Shown: piece by piece, positions 8,188-16,673 of the stretch
Layout of the letters: every line of letters starts with the position of its first letter
How positions within the stretch are numbered: position 1 is the first letter of the stretch
Source: Deltaproteobacteria bacterium
GTDB lineage: Bacteria > Myxococcota > JACPTQ01
Assembly (NCBI GenBank): GCA_016192705.1
Contig: JACPTQ010000016.1
Coordinates: 1 to 40,053 of the forward strand
Direction of reading: 5' to 3'
Length of the DNA: 40,053 bases
Notes under the pieces: generated by a model
The model's input: the letters and a program-made list of their open reading frames with translations, nothing else
Databases searched by the model: none
Told to the model about the DNA's origin: nothing
Made by a program: the position numbers and the translations under genes

Positions 8188-8862
8188 CTAAAAGAGTTTG
8201 CCGATTTCGAAGATGAAGCCGTCGCGTTCGCGTGCAGCCGGTGACAGCAGGTATGCAGGGTAAAGCGTGAACCCTGCGGGGAGCGCGATGACAAACCCGA
8301 GCCCGAGGTCGCGCTCCATCCACCACTCGGCGCCAAACGTCAGGAATTTTGTCAACACGAATTCGAGCATGGCGATCGGGCGGAGTTTGCCGACGCCGTT
8401 TGTCGGGAATTCGCCGTAAGCACCGGCCGTGGCGCGAAGACCGAAGCGAGTCTGAACCGCGACGAACGAATACAGTTCGAAGTTGAGCGCATCGAATTTG
8501 ACTGGGACGTAAATCCGCGTGCCGAGCAACAACGAAATTTCTCCGGCCGTTCCCGCCGCAGAAAAGAGGCGTATTTTTGCGTTGGGGGCGAGCGATGGAT
8601 CGTTTTCAAATGCCTGGTCGATGAGCGGACCGACGTTGAGACCGATTTCGAGGCGTTCGATGGGCGCCCAGACGACGCGCGGCACGAGGCCCTCGAATCC
8701 GAACTGATACCGGAGCGTTGCGTCGAGCTCGACGTAGACCGCGCCTTTGCTGAGCAGATCCGCGCTCGGGTGATTGAAAATCGTTTGTTGCGCCGATGCG
8801 CTCTGCGACCACGCGCCTGCCATGAGCGTCAAAACGGCGAAAAAGGGAATCCGGTTTCTCAT
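8188..8862 (-). CDS. exported outer-membrane-like protein, unknown
   Basis: A 224-residue protein with a standard Sec signal peptide cleaved after SASA. The mature part alternates polar and hydrophobic residues in short segments rich in Gly and aromatic residues and ends in Phe, as outer-membrane beta-barrels do. It starts inside the end of the upstream GT-C gene (ATGA overlap), so the two are translationally coupled and may act in the same envelope process. No specific family is recognised. Confidence 0.7.
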   Translation of the reverse strand: MRNRIPFFAVLTLMAGAWSQSASAQQTIFNHPSADLLSKGAVYVELDATLRYQFGFEGLVPRVVWAPIERLEIGLNVGPLIDQAFENDPSLAPNAKIRLFSAAGTAGEISLLLGTRIYVPVKFDALNFELYSFVAVQTRFGLRATAGAYGEFPTNGVGKLRPIAMLEFVLTKFLTFGAEWWMERDLGLGFVIALPAGFTLYPAYLLSPAARERDGFIFEIGKLF

Positions 8863-10472
8863 TTTTTCTTTTTATCATTTCTCGGCGCGAGCGTTTCCAT
8901 CAGTCGGTTGAGCCCCGGGTGGTTCGGCGCGAATTGTTGGCCCGCTTCAACTTCCGCGCGTGCGCGGCCGCGATCGCCGAGGGCGAGGAACGAATGAGCC
9001 GCACCCAATCGGAAATGAACAAGCATCGGGAAAAGACGTTGGCCGAGTTGGTTGATTTCAAGCGCGCGGGAAAATCTCCCGCTCTTGAAGTGGCAGAGCG
9101 CCAAATTGAAGACGCGAAAATAGTTCGACCCATTGCGCGCGACGGGTGGCGAAAGCGCGATGGCGTGTTCGAGGAGGCTGGCTCCCTCGCGGAGTTGGCC
9201 TTCGCGGCAGAGCAGAGACCCGAGCAGCGCGTAGCCGTGCGAACGTTTCGGAAAATCGTCGATGGCTGCGGTTGCGACCGCCCGGTCGTCGCGGAGGGCG
9301 TGGATGGCACCTTGAAGGACCGTCGCGAGAATCACGGCGTAACCAACGATGGCCAAACGTGCGACCTTGAGACGCGTCCACAACGCGGCCAAGATGGCGC
9401 CAACAGCGGGTGCGAGGCAGGCGAGCGGAAGGTAAAAATATCGGCCGAGACCATCCCAACGTTGAATGACCCCGAGTGCGCCAGGTGCGAGGCAAACGGC
9501 AAACCCCAACGTGCCCCAAGCCAAGAGCGGTCGTCGCCTCCCAAAGAGCACCATGACGATCATCACCGCAATCACGGCACCGGCCACCGCTCCGTACGCC
9601 CAGGCGTCGAGCGCGTCGATGTCCTCTGCGATCGATCGCCGAGCGGTGTGATTTGGGACGACAAGGTCGGCAACGCCGATTCCGAACAGAATCGGCAGCA
9701 CGCGGATGACATCGATGAGTGTTTTGGAATCGCTGATCTCGGACGGCACTGTGATGAATTGCGATCGAATGACGAAATAGGTTGCGCCCGCGGCAACGAG
9801 CGCGCCGATGATGACCCGCGGACGAAGCATGAGACCGGTCGGGTTCCGTGTCAGAGCCGCGTCGTTGGGGCGCAAACAGAGCCACAGCAGGCCGATGAGG
9901 GCGGTCTCCTTGCCGAGACAAGCCAAGAAGGCGACAAGTCCGACTCCAATCGCGGCGCGCCACGTTGGTTTGGGCCCCGCGCGCTCAATCGCGAGGAGAG
10001 TGGCGAGCAGGAACAGGGTGGCAATCAAGTCTGCACGCGCGCTGATATACGCCCACGCTTCGACGGGAACCGGGTGGAGTCCGAGAAGGAGCGCGGCCGA
10101 GACCGCGGCCGAGACGTTTCTCGTGAGGCGGCGTGCGACAAAAAAAACGAGCGTCGCGCACGCGAGGTGGAGAATGAGGTTGGTCGCGTGAAACGCCGCG
10201 GGGCGTGGGCCAAAGAGCGCGTGGTCCACGAGGAATAGGGTGGCTGCGATGGGGCGATAGACCGGTTGGCGCGCGTCGGCGACGGCTGGTTCCATCGTCC
10301 AGATATCGGCGAGCGAGCTGAACGATTTGATCCACCGAGAATCAATGTTCTGGAAATCGTCCTCGATGAAACCGCCCGCAAGCGATTGCGCACCCGCGAT
10401 CGCGACCACGGCAACGACCAAGAGCAGAGGTCGATCGGGTGAGATTGGTGTGGCTTCTGACATTTCAATCAC
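8859..10472 (-). CDS. TMTC-like GT-C membrane protein with C-terminal TPRs
   Basis: 537 residues with about 9-11 membrane segments across the first 400, followed by a soluble tail of TPR-like helices (about 410-525). The first periplasmic loop carries an acidic motif (E37-D38-D39), the position of the catalytic Asp in GT-C glycosyltransferases. The segment around residues 68-105 (VYRPIAAT, FHATNLILHL) is the hallmark of TMTC/PMT-related proteins. Such enzymes transfer sugars from a lipid-linked donor outside the cytoplasmic membrane; substrate and acceptor are unknown here. A GTG start with GAGG six nt upstream is chosen over the ATG three codons later. It diverges from the Ser/Thr kinase gene. 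Confidence 0.75.
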   Translation of the reverse strand: MIEMSEATPISPDRPLLLVVAVVAIAGAQSLAGGFIEDDFQNIDSRWIKSFSSLADIWTMEPAVADARQPVYRPIAATLFLVDHALFGPRPAAFHATNLILHLACATLVFFVARRLTRNVSAAVSAALLLGLHPVPVEAWAYISARADLIATLFLLATLLAIERAGPKPTWRAAIGVGLVAFLACLGKETALIGLLWLCLRPNDAALTRNPTGLMLRPRVIIGALVAAGATYFVIRSQFITVPSEISDSKTLIDVIRVLPILFGIGVADLVVPNHTARRSIAEDIDALDAWAYGAVAGAVIAVMIVMVLFGRRRPLLAWGTLGFAVCLAPGALGVIQRWDGLGRYFYLPLACLAPAVGAILAALWTRLKVARLAIVGYAVILATVLQGAIHALRDDRAVATAAIDDFPKRSHGYALLGSLLCREGQLREGASLLEHAIALSPPVARNGSNYFRVFNLALCHFKSGRFSRALEINQLGQRLFPMLVHFRLGAAHSFLALGDRGRARAEVEAGQQFAPNHPGLNRLMETLAPRNDKKKK

Positions 10473-10590
10473 ACGGTGCGCCTCGGTTTACGAGGCGGCT
10501 CTGTCGAACGAGACATCCTAATCCGAGAGCGTTGACAATCATAGAATCCACGCCTTCCCATCGGCGCGGCCATTCGTTATTCTCTTCGGG

Positions 10591-11895
10591 GTGCCTGAAA
10601 ACCATCTCAATCTCACCGCTCACTTGGGTGCGCCGCCTGATGCCACGATAACCGCTCTCGTCGCGACGGCAAGCCCGGTTGTTCTCGCGGATTTTATGAT
10701 CCGTCTCGCCGATCGGTTGGGTGCGCACGGTTTTCAAGTGGAGCGTGAGGGCGCCCTGCCGTATGTTGTGTTGCACACCAACGGAACGATTTGCGCGCGA
10801 ATCCCGATTCCGCACATCTCCGCCGATGCTGTCATCGCGCGGTTCGCCTTCATCGCCAAGGTCGATCTCACATCCCCCGAAGAACAGGATCGACGCGTCG
10901 GGGTTCAGGTCCACGGTCGCCACCGCGAACTGTTCGTAACCTTTCAACCCGCGCAGGGTGGCCTTCAACTTGATGCGCGATTCCTCGACGCAACGGAGGT
11001 CCAAGCACCGGCGCCGCCCGATGCGGTTTCGCAGGCACAGCCGCTTCGCGTCCCGCGCTACACGATCCTCGGTGAAATTGGCCGAGGCGCGATGGGCATC
11101 GTTTATCGCGCGGAGCATGAGGCCCTCAAAAAGCAGGTTGCCATCAAGGTCCTCCACGTCGACCTCGCGAAAGACCCGGCGATCGCCGCTCGATTCGAAC
11201 GCGAAGGGATCGCCGCGAGTCGCGTGCGCCACGAGGGGATCGTCGAAATCAGTGACTACGGGCGGTTGGCGAGCGGCCAGTCGTTTTTGGTTATGGAGCT
11301 CCTCGAAGGGACCACCCTTGAACAAATCCTCGCGGACGGGGCGTTGCCTGTGCGCCGCGCCATCGACATCGCGATCAATATTGCGCGAGCGGTCGACGCG
11401 CTTCATCGGGCCGGTGTCGTTCACCGTGACCTTAAACCCGCGAACGTTTTTGTGCTCGAAGGCGATCGGATCAAGATCGTCGATTTTGGTGTGGCAAAAG
11501 TGGTTGGCGCATCGTCGACGGTCAACGAAACGGCTGCGGGCGCGGTCATCGGGACGCCGATGTACATGGCGCCAGAGCAGGTCGAAGGCCGACCAATTGA
11601 CCCCCGGATCGACATTTATGCGCTCGGGTGCACCCTTTATCGATTGCTGACGGGGCGCCCACCCTACGAAGGCGACAGCCAGATCGAAGTTTTGCAAAAG
11701 CACGTGGCGAGCCCGATCCCGACGGTTCAATCGCCCCACGGACCGCTGCCGACGCTGCTTGAGCGAATTGTTTCGCGTGCGATGGCCAAGCACCCCGATG
11801 GCCGCCACCAGTCGGTGCTTGAGCTCATTCGCGACCTCGAGCGTGCCGCCGAGGCGGTTTCGCGCACCGGGTGGAGGAGGTGGCTGCCGGTATGA
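10591..11895 (+). CDS. Ser/Thr protein kinase with GspE-like N-terminal domain
   Basis: 434 residues. The kinase domain (about 155-425) has the glycine loop GEIGRGAMG, K186 in VAIK, the catalytic loop HRDLKPAN (D280), DFG (D298) and an APE-type MAPEQ, so it should be active. It belongs to the bacterial PknB-like group. There is no transmembrane segment or PASTA domain. Residues of about 30-135 resemble the region just before the ATPase core of GspE/PilB-type secretion ATPases (RRVGVQVHGRHRELFVTF, then LDARFLD), an unusual fusion that I infer by eye only. The stop overlaps the start of a receiver gene (ATGA), suggesting a functional pair. Start is GTG at 10591. Confidence 0.9.
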   Translation: MPENHLNLTAHLGAPPDATITALVATASPVVLADFMIRLADRLGAHGFQVEREGALPYVVLHTNGTICARIPIPHISADAVIARFAFIAKVDLTSPEEQDRRVGVQVHGRHRELFVTFQPAQGGLQLDARFLDATEVQAPAPPDAVSQAQPLRVPRYTILGEIGRGAMGIVYRAEHEALKKQVAIKVLHVDLAKDPAIAARFEREGIAASRVRHEGIVEISDYGRLASGQSFLVMELLEGTTLEQILADGALPVRRAIDIAINIARAVDALHRAGVVHRDLKPANVFVLEGDRIKIVDFGVAKVVGASSTVNETAAGAVIGTPMYMAPEQVEGRPIDPRIDIYALGCTLYRLLTGRPPYEGDSQIEVLQKHVASPIPTVQSPHGPLPTLLERIVSRAMAKHPDGRHQSVLELIRDLERAAEAVSRTGWRRWLPV

Positions 11896-12452
11896 CCGCG
11901 GCTGGACCAACGCTCCTCCTGGTCGACGACGAGGCGGACGTCGTTGCGTCGCTTCGTCGCACACTCGCGCCGCTCCACCACCGAATTCTGACCACAACGG
12001 ATCCGACGCAAGTGCTGACGATCATCGCGAGCGATTCGGTCGACCTGCTGATTTCCGACATCGACATGGGCGAGGTGAGTGGGCTCGATGTTGTCGAAAA
12101 CGTGCGCGCTTGGTTTCCAGATGTGGTGCGGATCTTATTGACCGGGCGCGCCCGCGTCGAGGTTGCGCTTAAGGCGATCAACTCGGGTGAGGTGTTTCGT
12201 TTCCTCACCAAACCATGGGAGCCCGAGGAGCTTCGCCAAATCGTCGAGCTCGGACTTGCGCGTCGCGCGGAGCTTCGCGAGCAGAGTACGGCCGCACGTA
12301 CGGTCGAGCGACGGCGCCAGTTGGTTGCCGACCTTGAGGCCGAGTTCCCTGGGATTTCGAATGTCCGGCGGGTCGGGGGGTTGTACGTCGTCGACGAAAC
12401 CGCGTCGGAAGCGATGCTGCAGGCGTGGGCGGGCAGCGCCCACAAGATTTAG
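11892..12452 (+). CDS. RpfG/HupR-type receiver protein without known output domain
   Basis: A 186-residue protein. The receiver (about 6-125) has D12-D13, phospho-acceptor D56, T84 in ILLTGRA and K107 in FLTKPW; this FLTKPW form is typical of receivers in RpfG/HupR-type regulators. The last 60 residues begin with a coiled coil (ARRAELREQ) and end in an unassigned segment. The ATG overlaps the kinase stop codon, with a GGAGG-containing Shine-Dalgarno region upstream, and is preferred over an in-frame GTG at 11871. Its end overlaps the convergent histidine kinase by 3-4 nt. It could take phosphate from that kinase, or be a substrate of the Ser/Thr kinase. Confidence 0.85.
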   Translation: MTAAGPTLLLVDDEADVVASLRRTLAPLHHRILTTTDPTQVLTIIASDSVDLLISDIDMGEVSGLDVVENVRAWFPDVVRILLTGRARVEVALKAINSGEVFRFLTKPWEPEELRQIVELGLARRAELREQSTAARTVERRRQLVADLEAEFPGISNVRRVGGLYVVDETASEAMLQAWAGSAHKI

Positions 12453-13780
12453 CGCGCGAACGCTGGAATGCTCACGCGAAAGACGCTTCCGGTCGGGTTG
12501 TTGTCCTCAACCCAAATGCGCCCCCCGAGCGACTCTGTCGCAAGGCGGCAAAACGCGAGACCGAGCCCCCGGCTGCGACTCATGATGAGCGGGTCTTGCG
12601 ACGCGAGCCGAACGTAACGCTCGAAGATCCGCTCGCGGTGCTCAACCGGAATTCCCGGTCCTCGGTCGCGCACGCAAAGCTCAAACGCCGCGTCGCCGAT
12701 CGACGCCTCAATGCGGACTTCGTTCCCACTTTTCGTGTGCTTCAAGGCGTTCCCGGTCAGGTTCTCGACGATTCGCCGCACGAGCTCGCGGTCGGTCGCG
12801 ACCGTACGGTCGTCGGGTGCGTCGATCGTGATGTCGTTTCGCCGCGTGAGGTGTTGCTGCCGAACCGACTCGAGGACGGACCGGAGGTTAACCGCCGTGG
12901 GAACCGGAATAAGGGCGCCGTTTTCAGCTCGGCTGATGTCGAGAAGATTCGCGACCATGGCGCGCATCGCCGCAACCGAATCGTGCACAGCGACCGCCGC
13001 GTCGAGGAGGTCGCCCTTAAGCCCGGCAACGTCCGCGAGGTACTCGGCATTCCCCACGGCAACTGAAAGTTGATTGTTGATGTCGTGCACCAAGAACGCC
13101 ATCAGCTCCTCGCGCATGCGCGAAGCACTTGCTAGGTCTTCCTTCGCGGCTTCGGCCTCGCGCCGCGCCGTTTGCGCCTCGTCGCGCTCACGCAACAGTT
13201 CCGCCTCAAGGCGCTTTCGCTCCGAAATATCAGTCGTGACCCCGACCAATCTCGTCGGCTCGCCATTCTCGTTCCGCACGAGTTTCCCGCGCGTCCGAAC
13301 CCAAGCGATCGTTCCGTCGCGGCGCACGACGCGGTGTTCGTTGTCCCACTTCCCTCGCTCGGGGAGCGTCAGCTGATCCGCTTCGATCATTGGCCGATCG
13401 TCTGGGTGGATGCACTCGAGCCAGAGCATTGGGTTGAGCAGGAACGCCTCGCGCGGCCGCCCATAAATGCGTTCGAATCCAGGGCTCACAAACGTTCGTC
13501 CGCCCGGAACGATCGGCGCCGAAAAAATGGCGTCGTCGATGGTCGAGAGCATTTCGTTGAGCATCTTCGACATCGCCTGCTCGGCGTGCTGGGCCTCGGT
13601 GCGCTCGCGCCGTTGCCACTCTAAGTCTTCGTTCAGCATGAGGAGCGCGAAGAGCAATTCACGAACCGACGGATCCGCTTCGTTTTGGATCGACGCGTCG
13701 GTGATCGTGCACTCGCCTTGACTGATCGCGATGATCTCTTCGATCAGCCTCGACGCGTTTGAGGACGGATCAGGCTCCAC
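12449..13780 (-). CDS. PAS sensor histidine kinase of the H-NOX operon
   Basis: About 444 residues, cytoplasmic. After an N-terminal helical region comes one PAS domain with a PAC tail (about 85-195, ending VGVTTDISERK), a coiled coil, a HisKA-type domain with H232 in FLVHDINNQL, and HATPase_c with N box (ENLTGNALKHT), G1 (DRGPGIP) and G2 (RGLGLAF). It is the third gene of the H-NOX operon and overlaps the STAS-like gene. H-NOX proteins commonly regulate an adjacent histidine kinase, so this is the probable target. The start is uncertain: GTG at 13780 gives a short overlap, while an ATG at 13837 would give 68 nt. Confidence 0.85.
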   Translation of the reverse strand: MEPDPSSNASRLIEEIIAISQGECTITDASIQNEADPSVRELLFALLMLNEDLEWQRRERTEAQHAEQAMSKMLNEMLSTIDDAIFSAPIVPGGRTFVSPGFERIYGRPREAFLLNPMLWLECIHPDDRPMIEADQLTLPERGKWDNEHRVVRRDGTIAWVRTRGKLVRNENGEPTRLVGVTTDISERKRLEAELLRERDEAQTARREAEAAKEDLASASRMREELMAFLVHDINNQLSVAVGNAEYLADVAGLKGDLLDAAVAVHDSVAAMRAMVANLLDISRAENGALIPVPTAVNLRSVLESVRQQHLTRRNDITIDAPDDRTVATDRELVRRIVENLTGNALKHTKSGNEVRIEASIGDAAFELCVRDRGPGIPVEHRERIFERYVRLASQDPLIMSRSRGLGLAFCRLATESLGGRIWVEDNNPTGSVFRVSIPAFAR

Positions 13781-14222
13781 GGACTTCCACGGCCCCCTTA
13801 CCTTTCGCCATATGAATCGCCGCGATCGCGTCGTCACGGTGACGGTGTACCGAAAAGTCCTTCATTCCCGCGGAGGCCATGACGAACCGAGCGGCGACGT
13901 TGAGGACGAAATTCGCCTCGGTGAAAAGCGCGGTGTAGGCCGGTCGTCGGTGTGTCGTCATAAGAACGCGAAGATGAAAACGGACGTCTGCGGGCGGGCG
14001 CGAGGCGTGAGTCAAGTCGATGAGCGCATAATAATTCGGCAGCGCGGCGGTCAGCTCGGCCATGCGCCCCCACATCACATCGAGTTGAAACGGCGTTTGG
14101 ATGGGCGCCTCACGGTACAAAACGACGTCCGGCTCGAACAGCGTGATTCGCGCTCGAAGCGTCTCGCGCTCCTCGTCGGTCGAGTCTGGGCCATAGGCTC
14201 GTGCCTCTATTTCACGCGCCAC
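13770..14222 (-). CDS. STAS/SpoIIAA-like protein between H-NOX and kinase
   Basis: A 150-residue protein with alternating strands and helices. The segment YYALIDLTHASRPP, followed by a helix and YTALFTEANF and ending in a DDAIAAI helix, resembles SpoIIAA-like (STAS-superfamily) domains that mediate protein contacts. I infer this from pattern only. The start is set by GGAGG five nt before a GTG at 14222, which lies inside the end of the H-NOX gene; its stop lies inside the start of the kinase gene. This double overlap places it as an adaptor between haem sensor and kinase. Alternatively it may be an independent anti-anti-sigma-like factor. Confidence 0.72.
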   Translation of the reverse strand: MAREIEARAYGPDSTDEERETLRARITLFEPDVVLYREAPIQTPFQLDVMWGRMAELTAALPNYYALIDLTHASRPPADVRFHLRVLMTTHRRPAYTALFTEANFVLNVAARFVMASAGMKDFSVHRHRDDAIAAIHMAKGKGAVEVRGA

Positions 14223-14775
14223 GCTCGCCTCCGCGACGCGGTTCGAACGTGCATTCGAGCACGCAGCGGTCGTCGCCGCGGAGCATGCAGGTCGGGTGAA
14301 CGATCGTCGCATCTTCGCCAAAATGGCTGGCGGCTCCCGCAATGAAACCCTCTGCAAGCGCGCAGAGGCGGCGCGCCGACCGGTACGCAAGCACAACGCG
14401 ATTCGGAGTCGATTCGAGAAAGTCAAACGTTGGGAGGTCGGCGTCGGGATAAATCTTTCGAACGTCAGCGTGGATGGCGTCGTTGATCGTCAGCATAAAA
14501 GTCGATGTCGATTTGTGGGGGGCAAAAAAATGGGAGTAGCGCGTCGACAAATGCGAGATCGCCTCGCGGCCGAACCAGCGCAGGACGTCGGCGACGGAAG
14601 TGTTGAGAAGATGCGCGGCGGCGCCGACGAACTGGATCATTTCAGAGTCGGGATAGTTCCCTGCGGCCGCGTAGGGTCGGGCGAGCCCCGTTTGTGTAAC
14701 GAGTGCTTTCCAGGTTTTTGGTCCATGCGCTTTTATAACCGCGTGTTCCAAAAGATTAAAGATAATCCCCTTCAT
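14212..14775 (-). CDS. hnoX: H-NOX (haem NO-binding) sensor protein
   Basis: A 187-residue protein that begins with the typical MKGIIFNLLE. The canonical H-NOX residues fall at their canonical numbers: proximal haem ligand H102 (NDAIHADV), P115 in DLPTF, and the propionate-binding Y131-x-S133-x-R135 motif. Residue 140, the distal Tyr of oxygen-binding H-NOX proteins, is Leu, so selectivity for NO over O2 is predicted. The C-terminus (HPTC, RGDDRCVLEC) has several Cys residues, as in some H-NOX and V4R-like domains. It is stand-alone and cytoplasmic, and first in an overlapping operon with a STAS-like protein and a PAS kinase. AGGAG lies close upstream of the ATG. Confidence 0.9.
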   Translation of the reverse strand: MKGIIFNLLEHAVIKAHGPKTWKALVTQTGLARPYAAAGNYPDSEMIQFVGAAAHLLNTSVADVLRWFGREAISHLSTRYSHFFAPHKSTSTFMLTINDAIHADVRKIYPDADLPTFDFLESTPNRVVLAYRSARRLCALAEGFIAGAASHFGEDATIVHPTCMLRGDDRCVLECTFEPRRGGERGA

Positions 14776-14889
14776 CTTCTCCTCATCATGGTGCGACGGT
14801 CAGGATCTAAAACCTGGCCTGCGCAAAAATTGCAATATTGATGTCTGCTCCGAGTGTGCCCAAAACACTGGAGGGATTCAAGTCATGCT

Positions 14890-16251
14890 TTATTTCCGGA
14901 TACAGAGGCGTGCGGCGAAAAAGCCGTCGGAGGCGCCGGTCGCGGGGTCGATGCGCATCGTGTGGTCGAGCGTCCAAGCGCCTTGAGAATCGGCGGAAAA
15001 ATCGGTGGCGACGGCTTCGTTTTCGCAACGAAGGAGGGAGCACGTCGCGTAGATGAGCCGGCCGCCTGGGCGAACGTGGCGCGCGGCCTCGTCGAGAATG
15101 GCGCGCTGCTGCGCTGGAAAACGCGTCAGCCAATCACCGGTCAGGTGCCATCGCATCTCAGGGTTTCGACGCAGCGTCCCGGAGCCCGTGCACGGTGCGT
15201 CGACGAGAGCGGCGTCGAAGTCAGTCGGGACGCGGGTTTCAGGCCATGGTGCCCCGGGGCGGACGCGCTCCGTCTTGACGATCGTTGCGCCGGCTCTCGT
15301 GGCGCGACGTTCGCACTCGGCGAGGCGTTCGCGCGACGCGTCGACAGCAACAAGTCGCCCGCGATTTTCCATTGCCGCAGCGAGGGCGAGCGTTTTTCCC
15401 CCGGCTCCCGCGCAGGCGTCGAGAATCGACTCGCCCGGCTGCGCTTCGACGAGCGCCGCGACACGTTGACTCCCTTCGTCTTGCGCCTCGATGAGGCCGT
15501 GCTTGAAGGCGTTGAGGGCGTATAGATTGGTGCGGGTCGTGATGACGAGTGCGTTTTCAGTTTCCGGTCGTCCTTTTGTTTCGATTCGTTCCGCGCGCAG
15601 AGCGTCTCTGGCGGCGGCAAGATTCGCCTTGAGCGTATTCACGCGAATCGTCATTGGTGCGCGCGTGTTCATCGCCGCGAGGGCGTTGCGTGCCGCGTCG
15701 ACGCCGAGATCCGCGACCAGCAAGCGAACGAATTCAACCGGATACCCGAGCTCGATCGCGAGGTGGTCATCGCCCCGCTGCGCCTCGACAAACGCCCGCA
15801 CGGCGCGCCAAGGTCCGCGCATGTTTCTTGCGGGGAGAGGCAGTGCCGCTTCGAAGCGCGGTTCGCGCGCGAGGGCGTCGTCAAGGAGCGTGGGCCCGTG
15901 CTGGTCGTTCGCGTTGAGCGGCTCGTTTGCGAGGAAGATTGCGACGGCCGGCTTTGCATCGCGTGGATTCAGCCAGCGCGGGTCGGTTGCATCGGGCGAC
16001 GCGAGATTTCCGCGCGCCACAGAAAGCGCGAGTGCGACGCGATCAAGTTGACGAACAAACGTCCACGCGAGGTCGGCAACAAAGCCTCGATCTTTCGAGC
16101 CAAGCCCACGGTGACGCCGAAACGCTTGCTGCACGGCGACATCGGCGTGTCGCAACTTGCTCGCGACGAGCGCCAGAGCGATATCGAAGAGTGCAACGAC
16201 CGAGAGCGGTCGAAACGGGCGTCGTTCGCGATGCGGTGATTCGGACTCCAT
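14890..16251 (-). CDS. rsmB: RsmB/NOP2/Sun family RNA m5C methyltransferase
   Basis: About 453 residues. An NusB-like helical N-terminus (about 15-150) is followed by the SAM-dependent methyltransferase. Motifs seen are DEGSQRVAALVEAQPG, the SAM loop DACAGAGGKTLALA, VDAPCTGSGTLRRNPE (Cys needed for product release) and YATCSLLRCENE (catalytic Cys in TCS). In RsmB the product is m5C967 of 16S rRNA (E. coli numbering); the exact target here is inferred from family membership. ATG at 16251 is preferred, with a GTG at 16290 as an alternative. It diverges from the SCP2-like gene. Confidence 0.88.
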   Translation of the reverse strand: MESESPHRERRPFRPLSVVALFDIALALVASKLRHADVAVQQAFRRHRGLGSKDRGFVADLAWTFVRQLDRVALALSVARGNLASPDATDPRWLNPRDAKPAVAIFLANEPLNANDQHGPTLLDDALAREPRFEAALPLPARNMRGPWRAVRAFVEAQRGDDHLAIELGYPVEFVRLLVADLGVDAARNALAAMNTRAPMTIRVNTLKANLAAARDALRAERIETKGRPETENALVITTRTNLYALNAFKHGLIEAQDEGSQRVAALVEAQPGESILDACAGAGGKTLALAAAMENRGRLVAVDASRERLAECERRATRAGATIVKTERVRPGAPWPETRVPTDFDAALVDAPCTGSGTLRRNPEMRWHLTGDWLTRFPAQQRAILDEAARHVRPGGRLIYATCSLLRCENEAVATDFSADSQGAWTLDHTMRIDPATGASDGFFAARLCIRK

Positions 16252-16328
16252 GGACGACACATATTGCCAAACAAATGGGGACGCAGTCACCTTGCTGCGC
16301 GGCGACGCGGGCTGTTAGTCTTTGCGCG

Positions 16329-16673
16329 ATGCAGGTCGTTATTCGTGACGAGCCGTCGATGAATCTTCTCGGGCTGTTGCTTCGGACGCGCCTTGAGAAC
16401 GCGACGGGTCCGATCGAAGGCGAGGTCGAAGTTGTTGCGGGCGCGATGCACGTCGCGCTGCGATTTCGAGGCGACGCGGTCGAAGTGATGCGCGGGGACT
16501 CTCGGACGGGCGAGCCGCCGAAACATCGGGCGCGCATCGAGGGAACGTTGTCGGCGCTGCTCGATTGTGCGCGCGGGCGCGGCGTCGTGCGGAATTTCGT
16601 CACGCGGGCGATTCGCGTGGGTGGCGATCCGCGGCTGCTTTTTCGATTCGCGCGCGCGCTGGGGACGCTCTGA
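16329..16673 (+). CDS. SCP2 sterol-binding-like small protein
   Basis: A 114-residue protein whose pattern fits the SCP2 lipid-binding domain: a first helix (MNLLGLLLRTRLEN), strands VEVVAGAMHVALRF and AVEVMRG, then a strand-turn HRARIEGTLSALLDCARG and a final IRVGGDPRLLFRFARAL. SCP2 domains bind hydrophobic ligands. The stop codon overlaps the ATG of the downstream FAD-linked oxidase (ATGA-type), so the two genes are coupled and may share a lipophilic substrate. The family call is by eye only. Confidence 0.65.
   Translation: MQVVIRDEPSMNLLGLLLRTRLENATGPIEGEVEVVAGAMHVALRFRGDAVEVMRGDSRTGEPPKHRARIEGTLSALLDCARGRGVVRNFVTRAIRVGGDPRLLFRFARALGTL

Noticed and set aside
8859-10238. Long antisense open frame over the GT-C gene
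   Set aside because: It is the mirror of a clearly membrane-spanning protein with TPR tail; its translation is charged, low-complexity and shadow-like.
10531-10536. TTGACA upstream of the Ser/Thr kinase
   Set aside because: No -10 box at 16-18 bp, so it is not called as a promoter.
13467-13485. GTTCGAATCC-like sequence resembling a tRNA T-arm
   Set aside because: It lies inside the coding sequence of the PAS kinase and no other tRNA arms can be folded around it.
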